Counted from the first letter of the stretch, positions 10,035 through 22,697 are shown. The stretch is DNA of 64,000 nucleotides from Volvariella volvacea V23 (GCA_000349905.1 KB722745.1:13233-77232); one strand, 5' to 3'. Notes: generated from the letters alone by a model not told the origin. Made by a program: numbers and translations.

Positions 10035-11993
10035 CTAGTTGGACGTTGCATAAGTAGACTTCGTCCCAGCAAAGCCAACTCTTCTGTTTTCCGCATCGTA
10101 GACGCTATAGAACCTCTGCAGCCATACAAACCCATTGATGAAACCTATGGATCCTCCATCAACTGAGCCAGAACCAAGGTCTCCAATTACGAGATACACG
10201 GAATCGGGAGACCCGCCAATCAGTTTATTCAATCTTCGAGGCCAGATTTGCGCGTTAGGAGTCATTTCAAACGTGGCCTACACAATTCGCCAAGTTGGGA
10301 AAATGTGAAGAGCAGGTAGACAATGCTTACCCCGTTGATATGGAAGTAAAGGCTTTTCAAATCCTTGTATTGCTCCGGCGTAATACGAAGCAGGCCAGTG
10401 TAAAAGTCGAACTTCGCTCCTGTAACGTTCATGTATGCTTCGAACGCATCTGAATTGAGTAACACCAGTGACGTGCCTATTGAAGTGATCCCTCAGTATG
10501 AATGATAGCACGACGAAATGTACTACTCGCCAGTGTCAACTATGCCGGACGTTGTGTTCAAGATCATCAAAGCTTGTTGACCAGTTATTGATGTGTTTCC
10601 GTAGGTGATAGATTGGTCAAACCCCCAGTAACGGCCAGCGGCAGTTGCATTGGCAATTGGTCTATAATAAGTGGAGTTAGCGGACGGGATGCCAACGTGG
10701 ATGCCAACGTGGATGGAAAGGGCTTCCTACACGTAATGAACTGGTGTGGTCATTCGACTTTCATCAATTCCGCCTGACACGCATTTGATTAATGAACGAA
10801 CAATTGGACAATACTGTAACTCACCCCATGTTAATTCGCCCGTGTCTGCTGCATACTCGCTGTCATCGGTAGTGGAAAACGACACACCGAAAATCTGGGA
10901 CGGAATTCTTCCTTGAGCGTGAAGGTTCTCCAGCGCTGTTGGAACCAAACTCTCATCCGATGGCTTTAGGGTACCTAAAAGAAGGTGATTAGAACCTGCA
11001 GCTCAACAGTTGCATCCTACCTTTTGTCAAGCCCACTGGCCCGAGTCTGCTCACTATTCGTGAACTGGTGTAGCCTGGTTGAACTCTACGAGACACTTAC
11101 CCGAGCACACCGTCAAGACCCTTGAACCCTTGGAACTGGACAGGAAGACGAGTCAGTTTATTTACACGCTACAATATAACTCACTCGAGTGGCTACGCCA
11201 ATTGACTGGTTTGTAATGATGAGTTCCGAGGACAAGCTGACGGTGTCCAAATATTCAATGCCTATATGCGGGCTGTCAGTGATATTTTGGGAACATAGAA
11301 TAAGGCCTAACCTTCAAAACCTCCGGACCCGTATTCCACGGCCTTAAGGACACAGCCATGTTCAGAAAAAAAATATGTACTCCGAAAATTTTCGCAACGC
11401 ACCACTTTATCATTAGTTTCGTAGCTCGTATTAGTCTTTTGGTACGGTTTGTGTGCACCCAACCAAGTGTTGGCGCTATAATCCCGCGCATATATTCCAT
11501 CAGGAAGTCCTTCTCTACGATAGGCAATAGAGAGCTGACCTCCCCGTATCGATGAGTAAGTTATCTAATGACGAGCCGCATGAGTGCCTAGTAGAAGAGA
11601 TGATAGAGAGTATGATTCGAACTTACAGGTCGTGCCGTTTGAACCCACACCAACAGCGGCACTATAGACAAAGTACAGGTTCTGAAGGCTTTCGTCGTGC
11701 GAGCCAACTGAGCTCTCTGGACCCGTAACGGCTCCCATCATCTTCGCATGGCTTTGATGACCGTGGTATGGTGGACGTTGAAGAACCTTGGCTCTAGACA
11801 GGTCCTGCTGCAATATATTTGTCGAGTTGGAATAAAGTTGACCGTTGGTGTGCTGGTGTCGATGACGAGTCAACGTCATCCTAACACGGTCACCAGAAGA
11901 TGCCCAGCCAGTCCCATCAGCGTGCTGGGAAAAACTGCTAGCAGTAGCCAGGAGTCCGTGGAGAGTCAGAATCGACAAAAAAACAGATCTCAT
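10035..11993 (-). CDS. Secreted aspartic protease (peptidase A1), 11 exons
   Basis: Eleven predicted exons: 11993-11627, 11564-11540, 11475-11312, 11261-11185, 11135-11101, 11046-11021, 10974-10825, 10773-10731, 10661-10531, 10476-10331, 10277-10035. They join in frame to 468 residues. The N-terminus is a signal peptide (MRSVFLSILTLHGLLATASS) and a propeptide follows. The first catalytic motif is LLIDTGSANTWLG (Asp128) and the second is GIVDTGTSLVLL (Asp338). Family blocks GFKGLDGVLGLGPVGLT and GELTWGG are also present, and the C-terminus has YSVYDAENRRVGFA. It should hydrolyse proteins at acid pH outside the cell or in the vacuole. Intron 9 (10530-10477) appears to use a GC donor (CTG/GCGAGT), needed to form DTGTS. 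It lies between F-box pseudogenes but is itself intact. Confidence 0.88.
10670..10730 (-). repeat. 12-bp direct repeat inside a protease intron
   Basis: The sequence gatgccaacgtg is repeated twice in a row within intron 8 of the aspartic protease gene, followed by a third partial gatg. It is a short tandem duplication with no coding effect. Confidence 0.6.
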
Positions 11994-12482
11994 TGTAAGA
12001 AGGTCTGCGAAAAGGGTGAGAAGAGAGAGGGGGGAGGGAGAGAAGGAAAAGGCTTTCAGAGCTAAAAATCTGGGTTAACTCAAAGTTTATGGTAATTGCC
12101 GCTGTTTGGCACAGGAAGCAGAGGTGCAGTTCCTTCGTATGAGAAGGCGCCATTACGCCGGCAGTGTTCATGGCAACTGCATGAGCCTGTTCTTTCGCAA
12201 TTGTTAAAGCAATGTCAGTTGTGGCACATCGCAGAATAGAGACAAGTTGATAGAAAATCGGAGGGTTGACAGAGGCGGTGAATACCGAATCCAATCGTGA
12301 CCGATTGGCAGCGAGGTTTAACTTTAAGTTACATTGGGTATATCTGGCCACCATCCTACAGAACAATTATGCATCCACAGCGGATGGCTACGTTGGCAGC
12401 TACGATATTAAAGTAAGAATATGTAGTATACGGCACAAATATTCAACTCACTTGATTTTTATCATGCCATCGAGGTCTGTCC
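11994..12482. other. Intergenic, no gene seen
   Basis: 489 bp upstream of the aspartic protease start and downstream of an F-box pseudogene. The first 70 bp beyond the protease ATG are purine-rich on plus, i.e. pyrimidine-rich in the protease mRNA sense, as is common before fungal start codons. No gene was recognised. Confidence 0.35.
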
Positions 12483-14239
12483 TCATTCTTCGTCTTCATC
12501 TGTCTCTGAGTCCTCTGATACTGCGGTAACTTCCCGGTAGTCCATAACCACAATCACCTCACTAACGTTCCCCAACCCCCTCAATCGGTCAACAAATTCC
12601 AGTATAGCTCCCTCATTTTCGTGATAACACAGATCGAGATGAAGAACCTTCCATGAAATCCCGCTTCCTTCCTCCTCGTCAAATAAATCTCCAACACCTC
12701 AAATTCATCTTCAAACACGAAATTGCTCAGCCGAAGACGCTCGAGGCCTGGAAAAGAGACCCAGGAGCCATCGCGAATCCATCCTGGGCCTACACCATTC
12801 GGACCCATTCCAGAATCCAAACGCCTCAATCCCACTATATCTTCCACTGCCGGGCGAAAGGTATTTCAAGTCGCCATAAAGGAGTACAACTGCGGTATAT
12901 GCAGATCCATGTCAATCTCTTTTAGGCCCACGCAAAACTGAAATCTGTCGCCCCAGACGTTCGGAACGTCTGGCACATGAGCGACGGAGAACTTCATCCT
13001 GAGCTTCTTTAGCTCCTCGAGGGGAAGAGTGGAGAGCAGCATCCACGCGATTTGGGTGTCATACGTCGCGTTGGACGAATCCATCACCATCGTTGTCGTC
13101 CGGTTCTGGTGGTGCGCTAAACGAAAGGGAGAGGCGGGTGGGGTTATCGTAGAGTGCGTCTAGCTGAAGATATCTTCCACTGTCAGAGCACTCGAGGGTC
13201 ATCTCTTCGATGTAATGCATAGTGCGTCTGGTTGGGTACCGCCAAAACATGAGAGCGAAGGAGTGCAGCATCATGTCATCCATAGTCCCGGGATTGCAGA
13301 AACAATGAAGAGTGAGGTTGGCGTCAGGCCGAATAGGGAACCACGAAAGGATGGATGCGCAGTCAACTATTGGTCCCACTAGCTTGAAGTTTTTCAATGC
13401 AGGAAGGAAGACGGTCGGAAGCCCCATGAAGAGGAAATCAGCATTAGGAGTTTGGTGGAGCTGTTGCACGACTCGAGGTGGAGTTCCTTCAGAAGTGGCA
13501 TGTCGCGGAATAGAGAGACAAGTCGAGTGAATGTCGGGGGGTTGACAGGAGCGGCGATTTCGAGCTTGGTTAGGGATTTGATGTTGAGTAGGAAATGATC
13601 CCATTCAAAGTTGCAATGCCTAAGTGACAGTCGTTTGAGTCTTGGGACGTGCCCTTGAAATATGGTCTTCGATAACGGGAACGCGCGTTTGGCTGAGAAG
13701 CCTTTGAGGTTAAGGTCCTGAAGGATGGGAGCTGGTTGTCCCAGTCGGCGCAAGTATTGCCCCTTCGGTCGACAAATGTGCAAACTTTCTATACGGTTGA
13801 ATACCGCTCTGACGACCTTCTTTGTTCCTGGCTCGCCTGGATCCACACCGCGCGTAATTTGAACGGACAATGGCATGTTTTGTGAGCGTTCGAGAAATGT
13901 GCGAGCCCATGTTGCAGACGAGAACCGTATCTCGCGCCATAGCGACGGACAATTAAATGCTGCTACGCGCCAGTGATGACAAACTTGGATGATAGAAAGG
14001 TGAGTGAAGAGAATTCTGAACGACGTTTGAGCTGAGTGGTTGTAGATCTTGATAGCAAGCGAGAAGATATTGGTAAGGATCTCGAGGTGTATCATATTGA
14101 TGTAGGCCATGGAATTCCGATGGAGTTTGAGCTGGCGCGCAATGTCGTCGAATCTAGCGATGTCACGGTCAAGACGTCGTCGAGTAGTGTCGTCATACCG
14201 CAGGAGAGTACTGGGGGAGGGGTCCTCAGTGGGCAGCAT
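12483..14239 (-). pseudogene. Degenerate F-box-like gene, third subfamily
   Basis: The ATG at 14239 starts a 281-codon frame with a short helical lead-in and an F-box-like core (INMIHLEILTNIFSLA ... VCHHWRVAAFNCPSLW). It is followed by a block typical of this subfamily (CNFEWDHFLLNIKSLTKLEI). Near 13470 homology passes to another frame (FLPALKNFKLVGPIVDC, SWFPIRPDANLTLHC). Near 13090 it shifts back (IAWMLLSTLPLEELKKL). An in-frame TGA interrupts at 12866-12868, and a last shift near 12600 restores the C-terminal end (EFVDRLRGLGNVSEVIV, then an acidic tail EDSETDEDEE). Every block matches the neighbouring unit at 14543-15731, so this is one former gene with at least three frameshifts and a stop. 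No short-intron model removes the lesions. Confidence 0.75.
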
Positions 14240-14542
14240 CTATGCAACCCTAGTAGACAGGATAGGTAGAAATTTAAAGCGATATGTTGCGCAACGGAGG
14301 CTCAGGGGTAAACAGACAAGCAAACCTCGTGATCTGAGGTGCTTATCTGTCCCTGTGCACCAACTGCCACCTCCAGAATCCAGCTCTGACTTGCTGAGGC
14401 GAATAAACAAGCAATTTAACATTTCTGCAATCGGTCAGGCAAGTAGAATTCAATCAGGTTAATACGTACTGACAGTAAGTATGGACTCGTTAACGTTAGA
14501 CTAATGACCAAAACTAGAAAAGGCACCCTATCAACATGGTGT

Positions 14543-17532
14543 TCAATTGGTGTCGACGTCATCACAATCAGGTCCACCAAACAAAATTTCTCCCAAATCA
14601 TAATCCCCATCTCTATAATCAATGTCAACCACCCCAACAACCTTTGTCTTCAACAAGCGGTGGCGATATTGATTTAGGTCTTCGTCATCTAGTCCACCAA
14701 TACCGGCAAGATGGAGCCTCTCGACCTGAAAGCCTGCACCCCTCCTCTTCTTGAGATAAGCTTCTAGGCTGTCGAGGTCGTCTTCATCAAATATGAAGTC
14801 ACGGAACCGAAGGTGTTTGAGGCTGGGGAAGGAGAGAAAAGGGGTAGAGTTGATTTGGGTGGCACTGAAATGTGGCGGTATATCCGCAATCGACCCTTCC
14901 ATACTGGTGCTTTCTGAGGACGTCTCTCCTTGTGCAGGCAGATACTGCGTATCCCACGTCGACAAGAACATGCCGAATTGAGGAGAAAAAGACTCGATAT
15001 TGATCTCATTCAACTGGGTAAAGAACTGCAACTGGTTGCGCCACACGTTCAGTCCACCTTGTGCGTCCAAATCGGAAACAGCGAGCTTCATAGTGACCTT
15101 TTGCAGTCTTTCCATCGGAAGTGTCGAAAGTGCCATGTAGGCGACCCGGTTATGCCACTTATCGGGTGCGTCGTAACCGCCTTGGCTCAAGCTCTCTGCC
15201 TCTAGCTGGAGAAAGAGAAGCGTGGACTTGTCGGAGATGGCTTCTACAGTAACCCACCGGCCTACAAAGCAGCTCTTCAGCTTCATCTCCGTGACGTATT
15301 GAAGTGGTTGTTGGCTATCATCCCTCCACAAGTGTTGGAGGAAGGGCTGTAGCTGCTTATCGTTCGTGGAGGCAGGATCGCATAAACATTGAAGTCTAAA
15401 GTCGATGTTTGGACGAATGGGGAACCACATGAAGAAGGATGCGCAGTTCTGAATCGTGTCCACTAGCTTGAGCCTTTTCAACAATGGAAGGAATGCTGGA
15501 TCACTAGCGGCCACCCAAGCACTATATGTGTGCTCCTGTTCTTCCGCTCTGACATCGCAGACTCCGAGGGAAAGTTCTGTTAGCGCTGGGAGTGAGCGCA
15601 AACAGGCAACTAATTGATTTGGTGTTGGATGGACGAGTGGAACATTGAGAGCGAGGGAAGTCAATGACGATATGTGGAGAAGGAAATGATCCCATTGGAA
15701 CTCGCAAAAATTGAGGGAGAGAATTTTGCAATAATATGGACCGGAGTTGCCTTCTACAGTGTTGCTTCCAGATTCAAAGCGAAGGCAGAGAGAATGGCTG
15801 GTAGGTTTACAGGACGCATTGAACTGGGCAAAATCGTCTGAGTAACTGTTCTCCAGCTCGAGTTCTGTGATGTACCGAATGGGCTGACCACTTGAGTCTC
15901 CCCAAAGGCGGCGGAAAATCCACCGAAGAAGCGCATTACTGGACCTAATGGGGATAAGTGTACACTGAAGTATAAATCCAATGTTAGGGCGAATCAGAAA
16001 CCAGGCGAGGAAGTTGACACAATCTTAGGATGTCCCTCGAAGTAGATCCATTCAAGGGAACTCGGAAGCGTGTTCGCAAGTAATTGTGTATCAACTTCTG
16101 ACACGGCAGGAAAATATCCGAGGCACGGTCCCTTGAGTTTGAGCATCCTTTGTAGAAGGGAAAATAACTGGGAGGGAGTGGGCGGAATCTTGGCGGACAC
16201 AATCTCTAGTGTCATAATCATAGGGAGTGCGAAGAGGAAGTGGTCCCACTGAAACTCGTAATCGGAGAGCTTGAGTCTTCTCAGTGTCGGAACTTGTTTA
16301 GAGAACGATGTGCTGGACAGCTCAAAGGGTTGGTCTTCGGAATAGCTTCATGCGTTCAAATTGAGAGTGTCAACAGAACCCCCCAGCTCAGTGGACCGGT
16401 CGCGCAGGGCGCTTGTGAGACTCATTTTCTCGATATACTGAGTGGGTTGGTAGTCTGGGGCCTCCAGAGGGTGAGAAAGAACGGATATAGCAATGCATCG
16501 TGTGTAATTGTTGGCGGGCATGAACAGCACAGCGTAAGGTTGGTGTTGGAGCGAAGGGGAAACCACGATAACCACGGCGCATAGAAGCGGATATTTCCCC
16601 CCAGAGTGAAGTTTTTCAACGAAGGAAGGAAAGAGTCAGCTCCCAGAGTGAAGTGTGCTGGCATCCAAGTGGAGGAAAAGGTGTCGCATGACTGGAGGTG
16701 AAGAGTTGTTCGCTAAGGCATTCCACGCAAGAGCGAAATCAACTGAGAAGTAGTTGGAGCATGGATTGTGAAGTATGTCGAAGAAGAAAGGCCGAGCAAG
16801 AAGTGGTCCCATTCAAAGCTGCAATTGACGAGCTCCAGTATCTTGAGCTGCGGAGTCTATCCTCGAAAGATGGTTCTCGACAGCGTGACCAGCTTCTCTG
16901 CGGATTCCCCCTCTAAGTCGAAGGAGAGTAGCTGGGTTCTTCAACGCGCGCAAACTTCGTGACTCTGGAGAATACTTGGAAAACTGACCGCCTACATGCG
17001 GTTGGTATACGATAAGCTCCTGGATGTGATCCAGCTCCTTGAGTGCCGCGTCAATAGCATCCATCATCCCGGATTTTTCGTCCTGGTCATACATCGTGAT
17101 TTCAACTAGCAGTGGCACAACTTGAGATCGCCTGAGAATCTCGTAGTCCCAGCGCGTTGACATGAACCGAATCTTTTGCCAGAGTAACGGGCAGTTGAGT
17201 GCTTCCTCGCGCTGGTGACGACAGGCTTGGGTAATGGCAAGGTGGGTTCCGTACATTTCACAGAAGGTGGTAATTTTCCAGCGATAAGTTGGTGCGACAG
17301 CCAGTGAGAATGTGTTGGTAAGTAGCTCGAGAGGCACTGTGTTGATGGGAGCAATCGCATTGATTTGAAGTTTGAGTTGGAAAGTAGTAGACTCGCATTT
17401 GGCCAGTTGTCGCATGAGATCGTCCCTAACAGCGCTTAAGGGCTTAGGCACTGTGCTACGAGGCTGGGGATTTCGCTTATTCCGCCTACGAGGGGGCATT
17501 GTTGATGATGGTAGTGGGTACGAGAAAAGCAT
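14543..17532 (-). pseudogene. Composite F-box-like pseudogene with repeated C-terminal units
   Basis: From an ATG at 17532 a basic leader (MPPRRRNKRNPQPRS) and an F-box-like part (INTVPLELLTNTFSLA ... ACRHQREEALNCPLLW) are readable to about 16915, where the frame breaks. Beyond that the same C-terminal unit appears repeatedly. Each unit starts with a block like (E/Q)WDHFLL...SLT.L, continues through PPT..QL..LL, and ends with SWFP(I/L)R(P/S)N followed by a cysteine-rich strand. WDHFL blocks lie near 16810, 16240 and 15690, and SWFP-type blocks near 16570, 16000 and 15420. Stops and shifts separate the units. The last unit (15731-14543) is open for 373 codons to a TAA/TAG end but has no ATG of its own. 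I read this as internal duplication of one gene followed by decay; a spliced functional product from the last unit cannot be excluded. Confidence 0.65.
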
Positions 17533-17636
17533 TTGGTCGTTCGGTTTCCAAAAGTAACCCCACTAATGGACGTGAATATAACTCAATTTAATTTATGGGT
17601 AACTCCAAAGACTAGGTATACGCATTCCGTGCAGCT

Positions 17637-19639
17637 TTAATGTTCACATAGAGATATTTCAATAGATTCGAACGCCTCACTTTGTTCCAACACAAACTTC
17701 TTTCTCTCCTCCATCAACTCCAACCTAAGTTCCTTGGCCCGCTCCAAGCTAATCGGAAAGTCGTCCACCATGTCGAAAACCAAGTTCTGCAATTCCATAG
17801 GCAACTCTACAATCGCACCACATTGACGAGCCTCCTCACTCCACCAATCTCTTCGCTGGCAAGGTACATTGGCCGTGCTGATGATGCGCACGTAGGGGTC
17901 GACCAAGAAGAGGGCGAGAATCTTTCTATGTCCCAGTTTAGTTGGATCAGCGAGTTTAAATGGTTGAACTTGGTGTTGGAGGATATTGGGGAAGGTTACC
18001 AATCGACCTTCACGTGTTTCGACGGACCCGACTTGCTGAACGGCTGCCTCTTCATTGTCAAGGCCAAATACCGAACTGAGCCAAGCATGATCATCTTGCT
18101 CGTAACTTACGTCGATCATGGCTTCCTCGTCGCACTGTTGTCTGAACGCCAGACGACTGGATGTGATGTTCTCGCTATCATAATAGTATAATGCGGTAGC
18201 ACAGATTCGCTCATTCTGTCATTGTGATAAGCTGACAGTCCTAATTAGACTCAGAAGATTTAAACCTTACCATTTGCCCTTCAACGTGCCAAGTCCCGCC
18301 TTCATACTCTGGGTTTTCAGGCGTGAGATAAATATTAGCAAGCTTCACGATGACTTGCAGACCCTTCTCTTTGAACTCTTCCACCAAATTGAATACTTTA
18401 CTATTGCTCAGGTCCGGGGTTTGGAAAACATGAGCGTCTGGTAAAACGAGCCGTCTTCTACCGCCACTTTTTCGATAGGATACCCGTGAGTATTTGATGC
18501 GTGGAACAGATATGCCATAAGGAGTGTGCCTCAGAGTGGTCAGCGTCGCGTTCCAGAGCGGGATGGCGCGGCCGATGACATCTTCTATGACCCGGTACAA
18601 TTCAGGGTGCTTGGCTGGATGGAGATTGTTGATATAGCTCGTGATCCTGCACCAAATTAAGCCCAACGTAGGATACAATCGGGGAAGGATCAACTGACTT
18701 TGCTTTAACGCTTCCCTCTTCGTCATTCCTTATCGAAACTTCGCAGGGTAGCCACTGGAACTTTCGGCTATAAGGCGGTTGCTGGTTTTTCCATGAGTAG
18801 GATGAATTTGAAGATTCGAGTTCCCGTTTACTTGGAACCGGCACAACTTTTCCTTGGCCACACTTCTTCACTGCATCCTCCAAGTTCGTAAGTTCATTCT
18901 CCAGGACACGAGTCGTCCCATAAACCAAAGGGAACAGCGATGGATGAACCAAATCCAGTACTTCCCCTTCAGATCCAGGGTGCCAATCCTTCTCCTGGTC
19001 TCGGACATCTTCAAGTGGTTTGACTGCCTCGCGTAATCTCTCTTTGATCTCTGATTCGATTGCAGAATCCGACTTGACCACGTCGCCATTGAAAACGCTG
19101 ACAGCACCGTGCTTCTGATATGTGGGAAGGGTCGCACGGAAACGAAGCTCGTTGATACACCAGTCAACCATTGCAGGCGTGATAGCTTTGCTCGCATCTG
19201 CAAATACCTCATCCTTCCATTTAGCAACGATCGCGTCATCAAATACCTAGACAGGTGATGAAATAAGTTCGCCGGTATCTATTGCAAAGAGTATTGACAC
19301 CAACCTTCTTCCCCCAATCGCGCACGTCGGTAATTACATCCATCAAATAAAGCATTGCAATCTCTCGCAATGGCAATGGTGGCAAGCTGCACGAGGGAGA
19401 TAATTATGCACTCGAAAAACTTTGGAAGTGGAAGGACGCACGCAGCTCCACCTGAAAAAGTTGCAGTCGTATCGGTAGCATTAGGGAACGTAAACCCCTC
19501 AGGAGTATAGTTCAGCGGAAGGCCAAAACCAGGCAGGTCAAACCTGCTTGTTGGTTCTTTGACACACAGATCAGCAAGGCCATCCGCGATATGGACAACA
19601 TGACTGCATACCTGGAGTTTCTGTACCAACACCGGACAT
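17637..19639 (-). CDS. DUF4246 family protein, 6 exons
   Basis: Six exons (19639-19612, 19556-19442, 19386-19305, 19246-18699, 18646-18271, 18215-17637) join in frame to 575 residues. Diagnostic blocks of the fungal DUF4246 family appear in order: PGFGLPLNYTPEGFTFPN, LREIAMLYLMDVITDV, VFDDAIVAKWK, MVDWCINELRF, INNLHPAKHPELYRVIE, NIYLTPENPEYEGGTWHVEG, ICATALYYYDSENITSSRL, FPNILQHQVQPFKLAD and KLGHRKILALFLVDP. The function of the family is not established to my knowledge. WHVEG, the later LQH and the GHRKI arginine resemble the His-x-acid, His and Arg spacing of Fe(II)/2-oxoglutarate oxygenases; that is inference. The short first exon was chosen because its phase joins PGFGLPLNY correctly. The gene is intact among F-box wreckage. 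Confidence 0.85.
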
Positions 19640-20338
19640 TCTGTGGATGCAGATGGGTGGTAAAGTAGGTTGAATGCAGTTGGCAGGGTAGTATTGCTTG
19701 AATCAACAGCAATGGGATGGATTCTTGCGAGCTTCGCTCTTGTTATATGGGCACGTTACATACGCGCCGACAAAATGTTCACAACGAGTCACCAGAGGAC
19801 ACCGCCCGACCCGGGGGAGTCGCGCCAAGATCAAGGGAGGGTTTGGCGGAGAACAATCATGTGAGTGTCATATGACCGTGACTCGATCGCGTATGACTAT
19901 GAAGACAGGCACGACGCGCCAAGATATCGTGGTATTTGTCATCGCGAAAACTTGTCCATTCGTCGTAGGCGCATCTCTTCGATACCGAGTGGGTTTATCG
20001 TCCAGAGGTTTCCAGAGGGCACGAAGGAAAAGGTACAGCGAAGTGTGACACAGACATCACGCGTATCACAGCTTGTGGCGTTGGAATTTCCCATTAGTAA
20101 GCGAGCGGATAATTACGATTTCTTGACTTCAAAGCAAGAGGCACACAGAAATAAAATTCGCGACACTGTCGTACCATAGTTAGGCGAGTCGGCAAAGTGA
20201 GATCTTACTAGATAAGGAAGGTTTCCAAGGCTTGCCAAGGTCAACCAAGCCAGATGAGAGGCCATAATCAAACTGATAATGCGTGTAGATAGAACGATAA
20301 GATCGAAAGTGAATAGCACAGATTACATCAATATAACA
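19640..20338. other. Intergenic, no gene seen
   Basis: 699 bp between the DUF4246 start and the 3' end of the next minus-strand gene. Only short motif-less frames occur. It should hold the DUF4246 promoter, but no clear core element was identified. Confidence 0.35.
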
Positions 20339-20974
20339 CTACGCGCGTCTGCGCTTACCAGCACTAGAAGCTGCAGGGGTAGATTTCCGTTTGTTTGCCA
20401 GTTCGGTGGCCTCGGAGCGTGTTTCAACATAGGCATTATGCACTGCAGGAAACTCATTGATAATGCGCTTGAGGCAATTGGCCAGATATCGTCCTAACAA
20501 CTATATCATTAATAACTTCTGTTGTTTCGGTCTCACCACTGGCAGCTACTGCATCGGAATTGATAAAACCATTATCGATATCACCACAAACCAATTTGGC
20601 ATCGGAAAATGGGGGCATAGAGAGTAGCCTCTTGAGATCAATGGGTGGTATCGTAGAATCGGCTTGGCTATTGAGTGATACCACACGATTATCAGCCACA
20701 GATGGGTTGAGCTGATGTTGGAAACCCTCCATAGATGCGACGGGCTCACTTGGAGCGCTGTCTTGGCCTGGTTGATTGTTGCACTATAAGTCCAGAGCCT
20801 TCGGTTTGTTGGTGATGAATGCCTACCTTCCCCCAGAATACTATATATCTCCAAAAAGGTATTCTCGACCTCTTCGGCACTTGGCAGAGCCTGTAGTCCA
20901 CTAGCACCACGGTTGGATGAGCTCTGAGATAAATTCAGCATATCATCATCATGGGGCGGATTGGGATTATCCAT
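20339..20974 (-). CDS. Hypothetical 177-residue protein, likely nuclear
   Basis: Three exons (20974-20827, 20767-20537, 20493-20339) join in frame from an ATG to a TAG. The first 30 residues are acidic and polar (MDNPNPPHDDDMLNLS). A short helical part follows (VENTFLEIYSILGEG), then a Pro/Ser-rich middle (about 60-130), and a helical end RYLANCLKRIINEFPAVHNA. The last 20 residues hold two basic clusters, KRK and KRRR, 9 residues apart, which fits a bipartite nuclear localisation signal. I do not recognise the family. The clean phase closure of both introns and the composition support a real gene; expression is unknown. Confidence 0.5.
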
Positions 20975-22697
20975 TTGAACGATTTAACCTGGAACATTTT
21001 CAGACATACAAGCAAGGTAATTGAGTGTGCATACCTTGTTCAATTTCTTGCTCAATTTCGAGGTGTACTGAATTGACGAGGCAACAGCTCATCTGGCAAT
21101 AATCTAACTTATATGCATTTTTGGTCTTCGGTTCAGGTCATTAAAATTACATGAGTACAATTCCAGATGCTTCTTGACGAGAACAAGAATACAAAATAGA
21201 GAAATACGAGAGGTAGACATAAGTGCGTGGTACAGGCGCTACTGTGCGTCGAGCACTAAAGCGCGATGATGTAGTTGGTGGGCGCTCGAGATTAGATTGC
21301 CGCGTGTAATCGCCAAGTGCCTTGGGCGTTCTTGGTATACATCATTGATGGCTTATCTTACTAATCTGCTTAGACTTGTCTCTAATATTGTTCTCTCCCG
21401 TTTGGTCCAATCCGGATGGCACTCTACAATGAGTTTGTAGGGATTAACAGCTTCAATTTGGCGCCGGAATCACGCAACTTGGATCACAGGGAGAAAAGTT
21501 AGAAAAAAACCTAGAAAAGTTCTCGACTAATCGACAATTCAACTATTGAACTATGTCCGTGTGAAAAAAATATTTTTCTGAGTGCCTCTTGCTTCAAAGG
21601 GGAATTTTGCTGATATACTAGCAGCTCCGAGTCGCTTATATGACATTGGGTTTCAGAGAGCCCTCACACATGACCCAAACTCGTAGCATCTTGCGGTTTG
21701 CGTGAGAGTGGATGATGGATCATGAGGTGAATTTTGTTATATTTATAGAGGACGTGTGGTTTGCCTCTCGGAATACGTGTACTTTGGAGCACTCCTGTTT
21801 TTCCGCTACCGGCATGAGAACGTTTCGCTGTGGTACTATTTTGAGAGAAAATAATTCTGCATTCGGTTGGGGCAGTGATGGCGGGCCTTCCGCTCATAAT
21901 GTCGGAACATCCACCGAAATGCTATCACAACTCGTTAATCATATATACACGGGAGAAGATCACAGGCACAGACGAGGATGACCTGCCACTCGCTAGGCCT
22001 TTGGATTGCTAACCATAACCATTGCATCGCTTCACAGCCCGCCCGACCACTCATCCGAATATTTGATGACTCGGAAGTTATACACCAGAGAAGACAAACC
22101 TGATTTCGTTGTTCGAGGTACAGGCCATAGAATGGTTGGTATGATTGTGTGTTAGTGTGCATCAACTCTATAGTTTAGGAAACTACGGGGCTGGCAAGTC
22201 TTACCGTCGGCCAAAGGGGAAACCTGACGCAGGCACACGTTTTGACAGCCTTGACAGATGAACGAGTGACATGGATCTATTGCATTTAATGGGAAAAAGA
22301 GAAAAAAGGAGCGATACAGCCGATACAATAAAATATACGTGTGATGAATATGTAAACAATTGGGATAACGCAAGCAATGAGAATAGGAGCACGTAGGGTG
22401 AGAGAGGGTTGTCCGTGTTAGGTTAGGTTACTGTGCAAAACCAGATAGCAATTTGAGAGCGAAACAAGCAGGATGAGAGAGGGGAAGAGAGGTATGTACA
22501 CAGGGGTGGTGGAAGGGGGGAATACCAATGATAATGCACAAAGAACCAAATGAGTGACGGTGGATGTAATGGCGTATATGTACATGAACAAACCGAACCA
22601 GACAAATATAACATCTGGCGGGAATGATGTAGGGCGTTAACAGAACATGCCAACGCAATTCAACTGGAGCCTCACCTTTGAATTGTTAGTTTTATGT
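20975..22697. other. 1.7 kb intergenic region without a recognised gene
   Basis: A/T-richer DNA with only short frames on both strands and none with a family motif or a coherent splice chain. It should contain the promoter of the small minus-strand gene to the left and the 3' region of the large minus-strand gene to the right. No repeat or mobile element was recognised. Confidence 0.4.
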
